Origin: a virus
Virus record (IMG/VR): IMGVR_UViG_3300050343_000190
Span: 22,212-86,211 of that record
DNA: 64,000 nucleotides
Reading direction: 5' to 3' (one strand)
How positions within the stretch are numbered: the stretch's first letter is position 1; the number at the start of each line of letters is the position of its first letter. Of this stretch, positions 11,601-22,298 are shown one piece after another. The notes below the pieces were generated by a model. That model was not told the origin of the DNA. It did no database searches and saw only the letters and a program-made list of their open reading frames with translations. Both the position numbers and the translations under genes were made by a program.

Positions 11601-13765
11601 GAAGTCCTGCTATTGGTAATAGCGAAACTTACTCTTGTAGTGATGTTCAAGCATCTATCGATACACTTGTAAGCATTTCTACAGAAGCATTTGGTGTTGC
11701 TAACTTAAATGTTGTTAATGGTCTTACTATTAACTATGGTAACTTCCCTGCTGGTGAGTTTAAGTGTAGAAGAGATATTGCATATGTTGTTGATTCTATC
11801 ATAGATGATTTAAGAACAGATGGCAATAAGAACATTAGAGAGACAACTAGAAAGTACTTTGATGCTACTGGGGCACCTATTAGTGGTGGATTGATTGGAG
11901 AAGAATCTGAATCTGTAACAGGATTTACATCTATTGGAGAATATGCAAAACTTGCTATCAACAATCTCCTCAATTACAAAGATTACACAATTACCGCAGA
12001 TCCAGCTGTAGGAATTAATTCCTCTCCTTCTGGTTGTGCCGACATTCGTGCTTCTATTGATAGTCTTGTCGGTATCATAACCACTCATGTTGGTGCAGGA
12101 AATCTAAACAACTTCCCAACACTTTCTATCGCAAGTTCTATTACAGTTAATACTGGTATTTCAACATTAGATCATACTTACGTTGGTGGTGGTAGTGCTT
12201 TCGTTGGAATCACAACAACCGTATTCCCAGATGGAACATTTGGAAATATCTTTAACGTTGATACGATCGTTGGACCCACAACGTTTACTACAAACTTTGG
12301 ACCTAGTGATATTTCTCACACATATGCTACAAATACTGGTAACATCCTGAAGTTCCAACCATTTACTAAGAACTCTGGTTATGCTGGCGGACAAATCAAA
12401 GATGAGTCTATTCAATATGATCCTAGAGTTAATAGTAACACAAGCCCTGCTGGATGTAAGAACGTTCAGAGTGCTATCGATACTGTTATTGGTATTGTTA
12501 CCTCTATTGTTGGTGGTGGAATTACTGCAATTCAAGGTCCTGTAAATCCAACTGGTATTACCACAAGATTTGAAGGATTTGATGGTGTAGGTTACAACCC
12601 AGCAGAAGGTGAGGATGCCGATCTAAACTTTAGTCCTGGATGTGGACAGATCTTCAAAGGTCCATATGTAAGAAACTGTACAAACTTTATCTTTGATAGC
12701 ATCGGTCTGAAGATCGATGGATTTGCTGCAGAACCTGGAGATGAGGATGAAATTGGTGTTCAGGGTTCCATGTCGGTTGACTCTTACACGCAGTACAACC
12801 AGAGAGGAATTGGTGTATCGATTACAAACGGATCTTATGCTCAGTTGGTGTCTATCTTCACAATTTGCTGCGACGAAGCAATCGTAACATCAAGTGGTGG
12901 TCAGTGTGACTTGACTAACTCTAACTCTTCCTTCGGAAGAATTGGTCTTATCTCTAATGGAATTAGTGATGCTACAACTAAGTCTATCTACAGACAGACA
13001 GGAAAGGTTGTTAATGCTGCATCCGCTAATGATATTACATTAGAAGTAAGTGGTCTTGGAACACAAAGACCTTATGATGGTCAGGTGTATTATATCGATC
13101 AACTTTACTATTCATTAGCAGAAATTTCAATCACTAATGGTGGATCTGGATATAACATTCCAAACGATGCAATCGTTACAATTGAGTCTCCAACAGGACC
13201 AAATGGAATTTCTGCACAGGCAATTCCTACAGTTGAAAATGGAGCAGTAACAGCAGTTACTCTTATTAACACTGGTACTCAATATGAGACAAGAACACCA
13301 AATGTAAGCATTGCAGCGCCTCCTGGAGGTGGTACACAAGCAACTGCGGAAGTAAGTAAGAGTGATCCTTTATATTATAAAGTTGGTGCTGCAACCTTCC
13401 CAAGAGCAGGTATTTCAACTATCACTGCTGTTGCTGGGTTAAATAATGATGTAGGTGCTGGAGCTACTGTTTATCTAAGTCGCCAGAGTTTACAAATTAC
13501 ATCTTCTCACTCGTTTGAATATGTTGGTGCAGGTAATGATATCTTCACCGCAAGGCCTGGTGTTGGTGGTGTAACCATCCAAGAAAACGAGGTTGTTAAA
13601 GAAGAAGGTGGTGAAGTTATTTTCACATCTACTGACCAGGCAGGTAACTTTAGAATTGGTGATGGTGTTACCATCAACCAAGCAACTGGAACGATTACAG
13701 GTAGAACATACCTTAAATCTCTATTCAACAACGTAACACCATTCATTCTAGCACTAGGAGATTAA
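8687..13765 (+). CDS. Very large tail fibre-like structural protein (1692 aa)
   Basis: The longest intact gene in the window. It starts MSDPQIRLKRSTVAGKIPT, a start shared by many cyanophage fibre proteins, followed by LALGEIAVN-like sequence. Residues 60-190 resemble the start of a right-handed beta helix (YPGVYVENNPI, then short strands). Modules around YFDAARLI (near 180) and RYQDSANLI (near 805) recur, each leading into a helical stretch; CRDDIKDIL-, CRRDIAYVVDSI- and CRDVRDILKAV-type segments are repeats of a second module. No late promoter octamer was seen, only ACTAAATAAG near 8627. Likely a major distal or side tail fibre; host-range role is inferred. Confidence 0.8.
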   Translation: MSDPQIRLKRSTVAGKIPTTSQLALGEIAAVNAFDGEIFLKQDTAGVGIATRVIRVGAGGSLGKTIFVCKEGNDDNTGLNEKDAKLTIKKAAAEIAEIFDTVKVYPGVYVENNPILLDKNVSVEGLELRNCIVSPGNADKDLFHVNDGCHLTDLGFTGSMDAGSAAVAFRPLESVASDRYFDAARLIRVNSDFIAREAVGFLTSGYSGYAGGHLEQDGANALEANLDYIAQEAVGYITSTDYKNPAFVVTDVGGAADDPQNCRDDIKDILKSVAYDLKSTGNLQSVGAALSYFTGGALAHVTGTDTNGYSIADATVAAIDRAAGISTYVINQRPWASVGAGGTTNVTGFTYDKLTGIATVTSVGHGVTTGDIVELEGIEFTCPGGSGVTTSIFPDGSNGEYFTVTEYVGVNTFKTNVGISSISHAYDTGGTVEKYVNYSTNKTQAIDPTRRNKRILYDNSNNKIVVGTGWCTGVGNSISYLTGITSSAIGAGSSSGVVGIITGINLDTFRCSRDVRDILKAVCYDITRGGSTKVVAAGKTYFDESLAQIGISSFAAATLSKSPFDEVTQTIRAVDYAQDIIRCVINNTTWGGVSIGYTTPISDIDWDTNTGLATVTTRFNHDLSKDDGIEVTGLGFTCLPGSPGDETTILTATYDSVTGITTFETSTNHELKSGNGIIVTSTTGSDFNNLIVDDSMSSTTFTARVGNGLAASAGLTGTIKVQRYYTPEVGINSAVYDRITGFTTIGFTDSGSSSSDNDPAYIDNDGKVRLENLVFQCDSGGGLSTQYFPSGALGFDFPVEKVGGDRYQDSANLIAGNKLEITDKALANIAILHPDFFYPGDNQITTTSRYKDAYRLIQQNKGEIVGAAYTNAQVTYPSIDSTKFRRNLNYLVDAVSTDIFTGGNNYTVSVTNKYFDNGGSLIGEGDDSIAGVTEETIIAFNEAKSLMKQAIANQLSTKDTTVSGGSSYFGDGSPAIGNSETYSCSDVQASIDTLVSISTEAFGVANLNVVNGLTINYGNFPAGEFKCRRDIAYVVDSIIDDLRTDGNKNIRETTRKYFDATGAPISGGLIGEESESVTGFTSIGEYAKLAINNLLNYKDYTITADPAVGINSSPSGCADIRASIDSLVGIITTHVGAGNLNNFPTLSIASSITVNTGISTLDHTYVGGGSAFVGITTTVFPDGTFGNIFNVDTIVGPTTFTTNFGPSDISHTYATNTGNILKFQPFTKNSGYAGGQIKDESIQYDPRVNSNTSPAGCKNVQSAIDTVIGIVTSIVGGGITAIQGPVNPTGITTRFEGFDGVGYNPAEGEDADLNFSPGCGQIFKGPYVRNCTNFIFDSIGLKIDGFAAEPGDEDEIGVQGSMSVDSYTQYNQRGIGVSITNGSYAQLVSIFTICCDEAIVTSSGGQCDLTNSNSSFGRIGLISNGISDATTKSIYRQTGKVVNAASANDITLEVSGLGTQRPYDGQVYYIDQLYYSLAEISITNGGSGYNIPNDAIVTIESPTGPNGISAQAIPTVENGAVTAVTLINTGTQYETRTPNVSIAAPPGGGTQATAEVSKSDPLYYKVGAATFPRAGISTITAVAGLNNDVGAGATVYLSRQSLQITSSHSFEYVGAGNDIFTARPGVGGVTIQENEVVKEEGGEVIFTSTDQAGNFRIGDGVTINQATGTITGRTYLKSLFNNVTPFILALGD

Positions 13766-13769
13766 TTAA

Positions 13770-14115
13770 ATGGGCTGCTCAAATTGCGATTAATAATTTT
13801 AGAACAATTACTAATACGCCCACAGTATCAGATGTTCAAATTTACACAGCACCAACAGGATATACCTCAGTATTCCTATTGGCTCAAGCAATCAATACTG
13901 GAACAGTAACTAGAAGAATTACTTTTAGTTACTATGATAGTACCGACACAACTACAACACCTATCGTCAATTCATTTCCTGTCCCCGCAGGAGATACGGT
14001 CAATCTTCTCCCTGGAAAATTAGTTCTAGAAACTGGAGATAAGATTGCTGTTTCTGTAGATGCAGGAACAGATATGAAATTTCTTTCATCAATCCTGGAA
14101 ACCTCTAACTTCTAA
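13770..14115 (+). CDS. Small virion structural protein (about 114 aa), frameshifted
   Basis: The true start is ATG at 13770. One extra G in the second codon region (atgggctgctcaaatt) breaks the frame; without it the protein reads M-A-A-Q-I-A-I-N-N-F-R-T and joins the clear downstream frame, ending FLSSILETSNF. It is beta-rich and similar in pattern to the 24208 protein (both have small V/T-rich strands ending near a PGD or PDD turn), as in small cyanophage virion decorations. Probably a minor structural protein between two fibre genes. Confidence 0.65.
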
Positions 14116-14123
14116 TTTATAAA

Positions 14124-16316
14124 ATGGCTTAATTACGGTAAATTCCTATCTGGAAGAGAAAGATCTTTTGGAATCGGCATCACTGATTACAGTGAGAATA
14201 GTAGAGTATTGGACGTTATTGGTAACGTTTCAATTGGTGGTAGTATCGGCATCGGATCAGATCATGGTACAGATAGAAACAATGATACTCCCACTGCTGA
14301 TGTAGATACTGGAAACATCAGGATTCATAAAGAATTATTTTCTTATGATGGAACGATGGGTGATAACAATACCATCTTAACATCTTTAGGTGGAACTTCT
14401 GTAACTTGGAAAACTCTTGAAGGTATTCAAGATCTTGGTATCACTATCAGAGATGAAGGTGTTCAGGTAGGTTCTAGTAATAGTATACGAGATATAAATT
14501 TTGTTGGTAATTTAATAAGCGCAGTTGCTTCTGGTGCTGCTGCTACTATTACGGTTACTGATGTTGCTCCTGGTGGTTCTGATGGACAAATTCAATATAA
14601 TGATGGAGGAATATTTGGTGGATCTGCAGATCTTATTTTCAATGATTCTACAGGTAGAATAGGAATCGCTTCTGCTACTCCTGATCGTAAGTTAAGCGTT
14701 GTTGGTGATGTTGGTGTTGCTGGATCTGGATTCTTTAATAGAGCATATGCTAGTGTAGATACACTAACACCCCTGTTAGACCAGGAACTTGCCACAAAAG
14801 CCTATGTGGACAACTTTGCAACTGCTGGTCTTGTGGTTCAGAAAGCTGTATCTGTAGCAACGACAGAAGCACTTGTAGCATATTATGATAACGTAGATAC
14901 ATCACCTAATGGTGTCGGTGGTATCTTATTTGCACAAGTAAATCAAAATATTACTACAGCAGGTGTTGGTGGAACGGGTCTTATTGATAGATTCTTAGAT
15001 TTAACAGTTTCTGATCGTGTTCTTGTAAAAGATCAAGGTAAACTTGGAGTAGGAAATACATTTGAAAATGGATATTATACCGTTACTAGAGTAGGAAGTG
15101 GATCAACATCATGGCAGTTAACTCGTTCTGTTGACTTTGACCAACAAAGTGAAATTGCATCAGGTGCGTTCTCGTTCGTTCTGAACGGTGAGGAGAATGC
15201 TGGTGGTGGTTTCGTGTTGATCACTAAAGAACCAGTTTCTATTGGTGTTAGCGCACTGGAATTTACCCAGTTCTCTAGTCCTGGTGAACTACAGGCTGGT
15301 AAAGGTTTGTTGAAAACTGGTAACAGATTTGATGTTATAACTTTAGATGCTAGTGCGATTGTTGTTAATGATGATGATATTAATCTCGCTCAGGTAACAA
15401 CAACTTATGATGATAGAACTGATAGAGATGATAGATTTATTACTGATGTACAAATTGATGAATACGGTAGAGTAACTGGTATCGTTACTACAAATACGGT
15501 TTCTCTAGCATCTTCAACTCCAACTACTTATGGTGTTGCTTCTTTCTTCGGAGAGCATTTTGAGATAGATTTCAACTCCACTTCAGGTCATGTTGGTCTT
15601 GCAAGTAACTTCACTGGTCCAGTTATGGCCATTGATGGGACGGCGCTAATCAGGTTGCAGTTACTAGAAATGAAGGAAGAGTTATCGTTGGTCTCCCAGC
15701 AGCTATAACTGTTTCTGGTAATGTAACTAGTACTAGTGGACAATTTATAGGAGATGGTTCTCAATTAACAGGAATTATTTCTGGTGTTGAAGTTCAAAAA
15801 GATGATGTACAATCAGTTGCAGCAGCAACAGTACTAAATTTTGAAGGAACTGCAATTACTAGTATCGTTTCTGAATCTGCTGGATCTAAAGCAACTGTTA
15901 CTATTGATGCTGTAGATATTAATGCTATTGGTTCTGCAAACCAAGTGTTATTTAAGAATGGTTCTAACGTTGCAACAACATCGGCAAACTTACAATTTAA
16001 TGGAACTAACTTAACTTGTGCTGGTACAGTTACTGCAAACTCTGACGAAAGACTTAAGAAGAATATTGAAACTATCAGTGATGCACTTCCTAAAGTAACA
16101 AGTCTACGTGGTGTTGAATATGATCATAAAAACACTGGAGACCATTGCTTAGGTTTGATTGCACAAGAAGTTGAGAAGATTGTGCCAGATGTTGTCTACG
16201 AAGACGTTGAGGGTATTAAGTCTATTGCATATCAAAATATGGTTGCTCTTTTGGTTGAAGCCGTTAAAGATCAGCAGAAACAGATTGACGAACTAAAGTC
16301 TCTACTAAATAACTAA
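14124..16316 (+). CDS. Tail fibre with C-terminal S74 intramolecular chaperone, frameshifted
   Basis: The ATG at 14124 is followed by a one-base insertion (gcttaat for gctaat); corrected, the start reads M-A-N-Y-G-K-F-L. A second frame change lies near 15645. The C-terminal 100 residues are a peptidase S74 / endosialidase-type chaperone: Ser-Asp of the autocleavage site in ANSDERLKKNIE, then LIAQEVEKIVPDVV and a C-terminal coiled coil ending KQIDELKSLLNN. In this family the domain trimerises the fibre and then cuts itself off. The middle has YNDGGIFGGSADL and ATPDRKLSVVGDV, typical of such fibres. About 730 aa. Confidence 0.85.
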
Positions 16317-16333
16317 AAAGAGTCTTTTCAATA

Positions 16334-16936
16334 ATGTCTAATATTGATGAAGCAACAAGAATACCTTCAAAGGTCGGCAACCTTATGATGGTTGTTGTGA
16401 CTTGGAAAGGAAGAACATATGTTTTAAAAATGTTCTTCCCTCAAGCAAAACTTCCTTCAAGAAAAGAAGTTGAAGCACAAATGCAAGGAATTTATCCTGG
16501 ATCTAAAGTAAAATATACATCTGTTTCTGAGAAAGAACCTGGTGAAACCTTCTTATATGCAGAAGAGATTGAGATTGAAGAGAAAGCAAAGGATTGTTGG
16601 GACACCCACAAGAAAGTGGGTATGAAAATGAAAGGTGGTAAATTAGTAAATGATTGCCGTCCAAAGAATGAAGAAACGGAAGTTTCGGAAGGTGCTGCAT
16701 GGACTAAGAAGTCTGGTAAAAATAAAGAAGGTGGTCTCAATGAAAAAGGACGTAAGTCTTATGAAGCAGAAAATCCTGGTAGTGATCTGAAAGCACCATC
16801 TAAAAAGAAAGGTAATAAAAGAAGAGCATCATTCTGTGCAAGAATGAAAGGTATGAAGAAGAAATTAACCTCTGCTAAAACTGCTAGAGATCCCGATAGC
16901 AGAATTAATAAAAGTTTGAGAGCTTGGAATTGTTGA
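16334..16936 (+). CDS. Lys- and Cys-rich phage protein (DUF6321-like)
   Basis: 200 aa, intact. The N-terminal 85 residues form a separate domain resembling a cyanophage family of acidic proteins (WKGRTYVLKMFFPQ). A short CWDTHKKVGMKMKGGK module with a second Cys follows. The C-terminal half (AWTKKSGKNKEGGLNEKGR to the end) is a very basic module found across many marine phages, with SFCARMKGM and DPDSRINKSL blocks. It sits just upstream of the terminase. Function unknown; the basic module may bind nucleic acid. Confidence 0.7.
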   Translation: MSNIDEATRIPSKVGNLMMVVVTWKGRTYVLKMFFPQAKLPSRKEVEAQMQGIYPGSKVKYTSVSEKEPGETFLYAEEIEIEEKAKDCWDTHKKVGMKMKGGKLVNDCRPKNEETEVSEGAAWTKKSGKNKEGGLNEKGRKSYEAENPGSDLKAPSKKKGNKRRASFCARMKGMKKKLTSAKTARDPDSRINKSLRAWNC

Positions 16937-16943
16937 TTGATTT

Positions 16944-18596
16944 ATGAGTGAAATTTATCTTGGTAATCCAAATCTAAAAAAAGCAAATACTAAAATAGAA
17001 TTTACAGAGGAACAAATTCTTGAGTTCCTCAAATGTAAAGAAGATCCAGTATATTTTGCTAAAAATTATGTGCAAATTGTCTCTCTTGATAAGGGTCTAG
17101 TTCCTTTTGAGATGTATCCATTTCAGGAAAAACTGGTAAACAATTTTCATGAAAACAGATTCAATATTTGTAAGATGCCTCGTCAGACTGGTAAGTCTAC
17201 GACTGTGGTATCTTATCTTCTTCACTACGCAGTCTTTAACGATAGTGTTAATATTGGTATCCTTGCTAACAAGGCAGCAACCGCCAGGGAACTGTTAGGT
17301 AGATTACAAACTGCATATGAAAACCTGCCCAAGTGGATGCAACAGGGTATAATAGCATGGAATAAAGGATCTTTGGAGTTAGAAAATGGGAGTAAAATAC
17401 TGGCAGCTCTTCTACGTCTGCAAGTGCTGTCCGAGGTATGTCTTTTAACATCCTCTTTCTCGATGAGTTCGCATTTGTCCCAAATCACATTGCTGACTCG
17501 TTCTTTGCCTCTGTTTATCCTACTATTACTTCTGGTAAAAGTACCAAAGTAATTATCGTGTCTACACCACATGGTATGAATCATTTCTACCGAATGTGGC
17601 ATGATGCAGAAAGAAGTAAAAATGATTACATTCCCACAGACGTTCATTGGTCGGAAGTTCCTGGACGTGATGCAAAGTGGAAACAACAAACTATTGCTAA
17701 CACATCAGAGCAGCAGTTCAAGGTTGAGTTTGAATGTGAGTTTTTAGGATCTATCGATACATTGATAGCTCCGAGTAAATTGCGATCAATGGCTTTATGA
17801 TACTCCTCTAAGGCAAAGTGCAGGATTGGATATTTACGAACTACCAAAAGAAGGGCATGATTATATTGTTACAGTAGACGTTGCTAGAGGTGTTAGTGAA
17901 GATTACTCAGCATTTGTGGTTGTAGATATTACAGAGTTTCCCCATAAGATAGTTTCAAAATATAAGAATAATACAATCAAACCTATGTTGTTTCCAAATA
18001 TAATATGGGAAATAGCAAGAAATTATAATCAAGCATATATTTTATGTGAGGTAAATGATATTGGCGATCAAGTAGCATCATTACTTCACTATGATCTTGA
18101 GTATCAAAACGTTCTTATGTGTTCAATGAGAGGACGTGCTGGACAAATTGTTGGTCAAGGATTCAGTGGAAAGAAGACTCAATTGGGAGTCAAAATGTCT
18201 AAGACTGTTAAGAAAGTAGGGTCTCTCAATCTTAAAGCATTAATCGAAGAGGATAAATTAATATTTAATGACTATGATATCATATCAGAATTAACTACAT
18301 TTATTTCAAAGCACAATTCTTTTGAAGCAGAAGAGGGTTGTAATGATGACCTTGCGATGTGTCTTGTGATTTATGCATGGTTGGTTCTTCAAGATTACTT
18401 TAAAGAACTAACCGATCAAGATGTTAGAAAGAGAATTTATGAAGAACAGAAAAATCAAATAGAACAGGATATGGCTCCTTTTGGATTTATTGATGATGGA
18501 TTAGATAACTCCACTTTTATAGATGCTGAAGGAGATAGATGGTCTAATGCGACTAGTGAATATGGTGATATGTCGTATATGTGGGATTATCAGTGA
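16944..18596 (+). CDS. gp17: Terminase large subunit gp17, two frameshifts
   Basis: The DNA-packaging motor: N-terminal ATPase and C-terminal nuclease. Walker A is CKMPRQTGKST-like (MPRQTGKS), Walker B is ILFLDEFAFV, the coupling motif is VSTPHG. The nuclease carries Asp in TVDVARG and the acidic pair in CNDDLAM. It is split by frame changes near 17400 (between ENGSKILAA and SASAVRGM) and near 17795; corrected length is about 550 aa, normal for cyanophage gp17. Located just before gp18, as in T4-like cyanophages. The packaging function requires both domains, so the breaks are most likely sequence errors. Confidence 0.95.
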
Positions 18597-18838
18597 TTAG
18601 ATTGTTAAAATTATTGAGTAATGTAGTTGATCCTAATTGGTGGGCGGAAGTAGTTGGTAAAAAATTTGGTTTATATGATTGGGCTAGCAAACCAAATAAA
18701 TTTAAAGAATGGAAATTAAAACAACCATTATGGAAACAACTTTTCATTGAAGTCTTGATGCTTACGCTTTTAGCGTTAGCATTTGAACCAGTATTAAATA
18801 TGTTAGGATATTCGATGCTCCCTTGGAGATGGTTCTAA
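18594..18838 (+). CDS. Small membrane protein (80 aa)
   Basis: The GTG start at 18594 overlaps the terminase stop by 3-4 bases (GTGA), which decides it over the longer alternative at 18581. The first half is polar with several Trp and Lys; a hydrophobic stretch (VLMLTLLALAFEPVLNML) near residues 55-72 could span the membrane. Commonly placed between gp17 and gp18 in cyanophages, to my recollection; no function is assigned. Confidence 0.6.
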
Positions 18839-19068
18839 TGGATTTAGATAGTCAAATAAAACTTGGTCATCTTTTATTAACAGACAGAAAGTGTAGAATT
18901 TGCGATAAGACTAAGAATCTAATAGAAGACTTTTATAGAACAAGAAAGGACAGAGGAGCAGTTCCATCCTCATGGTCATATGAATGTAAAGACTGTACTA
19001 TAAAGAGAATTGTTGAAAGTAGAAAAAAACAAACGCCATTTGTTGATTGGTTATATCCAGACTGGTAG
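18838..19068 (+). CDS. Small zinc-ribbon protein (76 aa)
   Basis: ATG overlaps the upstream stop (TAATG). Two Cys pairs, CRIC near residues 21-24 and CKDC near 50-53, are spaced as in a zinc ribbon or a degenerate HNH zinc finger, with a basic C-terminus (IKRIVESRKKQ). No HNH catalytic residues were seen. Possible DNA-binding or regulatory protein; this is inference from the Cys pattern. Confidence 0.6.
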   Translation: MDLDSQIKLGHLLLTDRKCRICDKTKNLIEDFYRTRKDRGAVPSSWSYECKDCTIKRIVESRKKQTPFVDWLYPDW

Positions 19069-19104
19069 TTCACGCGGCATTTCCCCACTGAAAATGCAAC
19101 TTTT

Positions 19105-19112
19105 AATAAATA
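19105..19112 (+). promoter_or_regulatory. Late promoter-like AATAAATA before gp18
   Basis: AATAAATA lies 35 bp upstream of the sheath start; the ribosome binding site AGGAG follows at about 19137. The same arrangement precedes gp20 and gp22. Confidence 0.55.
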
Positions 19113-19147
19113 TTTCAAGTTAACTGAAACCCTTACAGGAGAAAAAC

Positions 19148-21608
19148 ATGGCGACTCCTCAATTATCTCCTGGTGTATTAACCAGGGAAGTGGACCTAAC
19201 GGTAGGAAGAGCTGAGAATGTTTTAGATAATATTGGCGCTATCGCAGGACCCTTCCCTATTGGTCCCGTGGAAGATCCAACTGATGTGGCCACCGAGCAA
19301 GAACTCATCACAGAGTTCGGCAAACCAAGTAATAATAACAACCAGTATGAGTACTGGCTTGCAGCATCATCTTTCCTTTCATACGGCGGCGTACTGAAAG
19401 TTGTAAGAACTGATGGCGATAACCTGAAGAACGCATACCGAGGATTTGGTGCTTCAGGTTCTGCACCAAAAGTAAAAAATTACGAAGACTATCAAGATAA
19501 CCAGTCTGCAGATTCTGTAGATTGGGCATTCGCTGCCAAGAACCCAGGAGAATGGGCAAATGGTATTAAAGTCTGCGTTATCGACGATTTAGCAGACCAA
19601 AGACTAACTGTTAATAATGCTAACCTAGATGGTTTTAGCGTTGGAACAGGTATTACTTACACCCTATCAGGTGTAACAGTTCCAAATGCTTCTAATGGTA
19701 CTACCTCTACATTTGATGGTTTCTTAAAAGGTATCATTACAGGTAAAGATGAATCAAATAAAACCATTGATGTAAAAATTACATCAAGAGTTTCCGTTGG
19801 TTCTACAGCAAGCGTAGTTGCAAGATCTCAGACAACAGTTGGTATTCATACTGTTGCAGATTCAGTTATTACTGTTGGATCTACTGCTGGTATATCTACA
19901 TCTTCTGCTCTCACCGCAGAATTTGGAGATGGAACAGGATTCTTTAGTGTAGTCAGTGTTCTTTCTGGTAACAGAGTAACATTGGGAAGCACAATTGGTA
20001 GTAGTGTTGCTGCAGGCGTTGCAGTTACATTCTCTAATCTGATTTCTAATGCAGGTTCGATCACTGCTATTAACTATGCAGAAGGAGTAACAGGATCTGC
20101 ATTCCCATCTAGTGGAGTAATTTACTCACATTCAAGTGATGGTACATCGTCCGTTCCTTTCAGCATCACAAATGCAGTTGATTGGTATGATCAACAGACA
20201 CTTGGATTAACAAATTCCACAGTTTTCTGGAAGAACATCGCACCAAAAGCCAGTTACAAGTAGACATTCTACTGAAAGATCTGGTAAAGGAGATGCTCTC
20301 CACATTGCTGTCTATGATGATGAAGGAAAAGTAACAGGAATTCAAGGAAATCTTCTTGAGAAGCATACTTTCCTCTCTAAGGCTACAGATACAATTTCTG
20401 CAGTCAATTCTCCCCTGAAGGTATTCTATAAGGATTATCTCGCAGATAGATCCGAATACATTTTTGCAGGAGCAAATCTCGGTGATGAGAATGATTCCTT
20501 TAACGGAACAACAATTACTGCTATTGATTTCCAAACAAATACAACAGGAACTGCTTCAGCAAATACAACTGCACAATGGTCTGGAATCTCTACAGGATCT
20601 GGTTCTTGGAACACATTAGCACAAGGAATTTCCTTTAATGCTATTGGTGCTGCAACTTATGATCTTACAGGTGGTCAAGATTATGGTGCATCACAAGGAA
20701 TGCAAGCAACTCTTAGTGATGTAATTTCTGGATATTCTTTACTAACAAATAAAGATGAAGTAGAGGTTGACTTTGTACTTGGCGGTCCTGGACTTGCACA
20801 AGAAGATGAGTCTAGAGCAAAAGCAAACTATCTGATTTCCCTGGTTAACCAGAGAAAGGATTGCATGGCAACAATTTCTCCTCATAAAGCAAATGTTGTT
20901 GATGTTGCAAATTCTGATACTGCAACAGATAATGTTATCGCATTCTATTCGTCACTAACATCTTCATCGTATGCTGTATTCGATACTGGATACAAGTACA
21001 TGTATGATAGATTTAATGATAAGTTCCGTTATGTTCCAACCAACGGAGACGTTGGTGGTTTGATGGTAAGAACTAATCTTATCGCTTATCCATGGTTCTC
21101 CCCCGCTGGTCTTCAGAGAGGACAACTTAATAATGCAATCAAACTTGCATTTAATCCATCCAAGGCTCAAAGAGATAGACTCTATCCAAGAAGAATTAAC
21201 TCCATTGTTAATCAGTCTGGTTCAGGAATTCTGTTGTTCGGTGATAAGACCGCACTTGCTGTTTCTTCCGCATTCGATCGTATCAATGTTCGTCGTCTCT
21301 TCCTCACAGTTGAGCAAGCACTGCAAAAAGCAGCAGAGTCACAACTCTTTGAACTTAATGATCAGATCACAAGAGCAAACTTTGTTAATATCGTAGAACC
21401 TTATCTCCGCGATATTCAAGCAAAGAGAGGTATTTATGATTATCTGGTTATTTGTGATAAAACAAATAACACTCCAGATGTCATTGATAATAATGAGTTT
21501 AGAGCAGACATCTTCCTGAAGCCTGCTAAATCAATCAACTTCGTTACACTTACTTTCGTTGCTACGAGAACAGGTGTAAGTTTTGAAGAAGTTGCTGGTA
21601 GAGTTTAA
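19148..21608 (+). CDS. gp18: Tail sheath protein gp18, one frameshift
   Basis: Contractile sheath subunit. The start MATPQLSPGVLTREVDLTVG matches cyanophage gp18 and has a clear AGGAG site 7 bp upstream. Frames join near 20260, giving about 820 aa. The C-terminal sheath core is clear: DRINVRRLFLTVEQAL, QLFELNDQITR, KRGIYDYLVICD and FNDKFRYVPTNGDVGGL, the conserved fold that links subunits into the sheath. An Ig-like, T/S/V-rich insertion fills the region around residues 150-330. Followed directly by gp19 as in T4. Confidence 0.95.
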
Positions 21609-21637
21609 TTTATTATAAAAAATAGGAGGAACCCCAA

Positions 21638-22267
21638 ATGTCTACTTTACGCACAATTACTGACTTCAAAACCGCCCTTCAGGGCGGCGGCGCTAGAGCT
21701 AATTTATTTGAAGTCGATATTCCAACAATTCCAGCAGTAGCAACTCAAGGTATTGATTGGGATGCAGAAAACTTCCAGTTCCTGTGTAAGGCTGCGGCAC
21801 TTCCCGCATCCAACGTTGCACCTATCGATGTTCCCTTCAGAGGTCGTACTCTGAAGGTTGCTGGAGATAGAACTATTGAAAACTGGACTGTAACCGTCAT
21901 TAACGATGAAGACTTCAAATTAGAAATGCGATGGAAGCATGGATGAATGCAATTGCCAAACTCAGTAATAACACTGGTGCGGTACAAACCCCTCTTCCTA
22001 CATGACAAGATGCTTTGTTTATCAACTTGGAAGAGGTTGCTCATCAAGGTAGATTTAGTCAAACAAATTCTGCGTACTATCGATGGAGGTTCTGGAGTTA
22101 ACTCCTTTAGAAACATATCAAATTCTTGATATTTTCCCAGTTTCTGTTTCTCAATTGATCTTTCTTACGATTCGGCAGATACGATTGAAGAGTTTACTGT
22201 AGAATTTGCAGTTCAATCTTTTGAATCTCAGGCTCTGGTGGACGCAACTGGCGTTGCTCTGAACTAA
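21638..22267 (+). CDS. gp19: Tail tube protein gp19, frameshifted
   Basis: Forms the inner tail tube. Start MSTLRTITDFKTALQGGGAR with a strong GGAGG site 8 bp upstream. Typical tube-protein blocks are LCKAAALPAS, FRGRTLKVAGDR and WTVTVINDEDF. Frames break near 21935 and again around 22000-22130; the C-terminus IDLSYDSADTIEEFTVEFAVQ ends at 22267. Corrected length is about 210 aa, the expected size. The order gp18-gp19-gp20 supports the call. Confidence 0.9.
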
Positions 22268-22273
22268 TAAATA
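22266..22273 (+). promoter_or_regulatory. Late promoter-like AATAAATA before gp20
   Basis: AATAAATA overlaps the gp19 stop and lies 26 bp before the portal start. Confidence 0.5.
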
Positions 22274-22298
22274 GAAGAGATAAAGTTCCAATATAATA

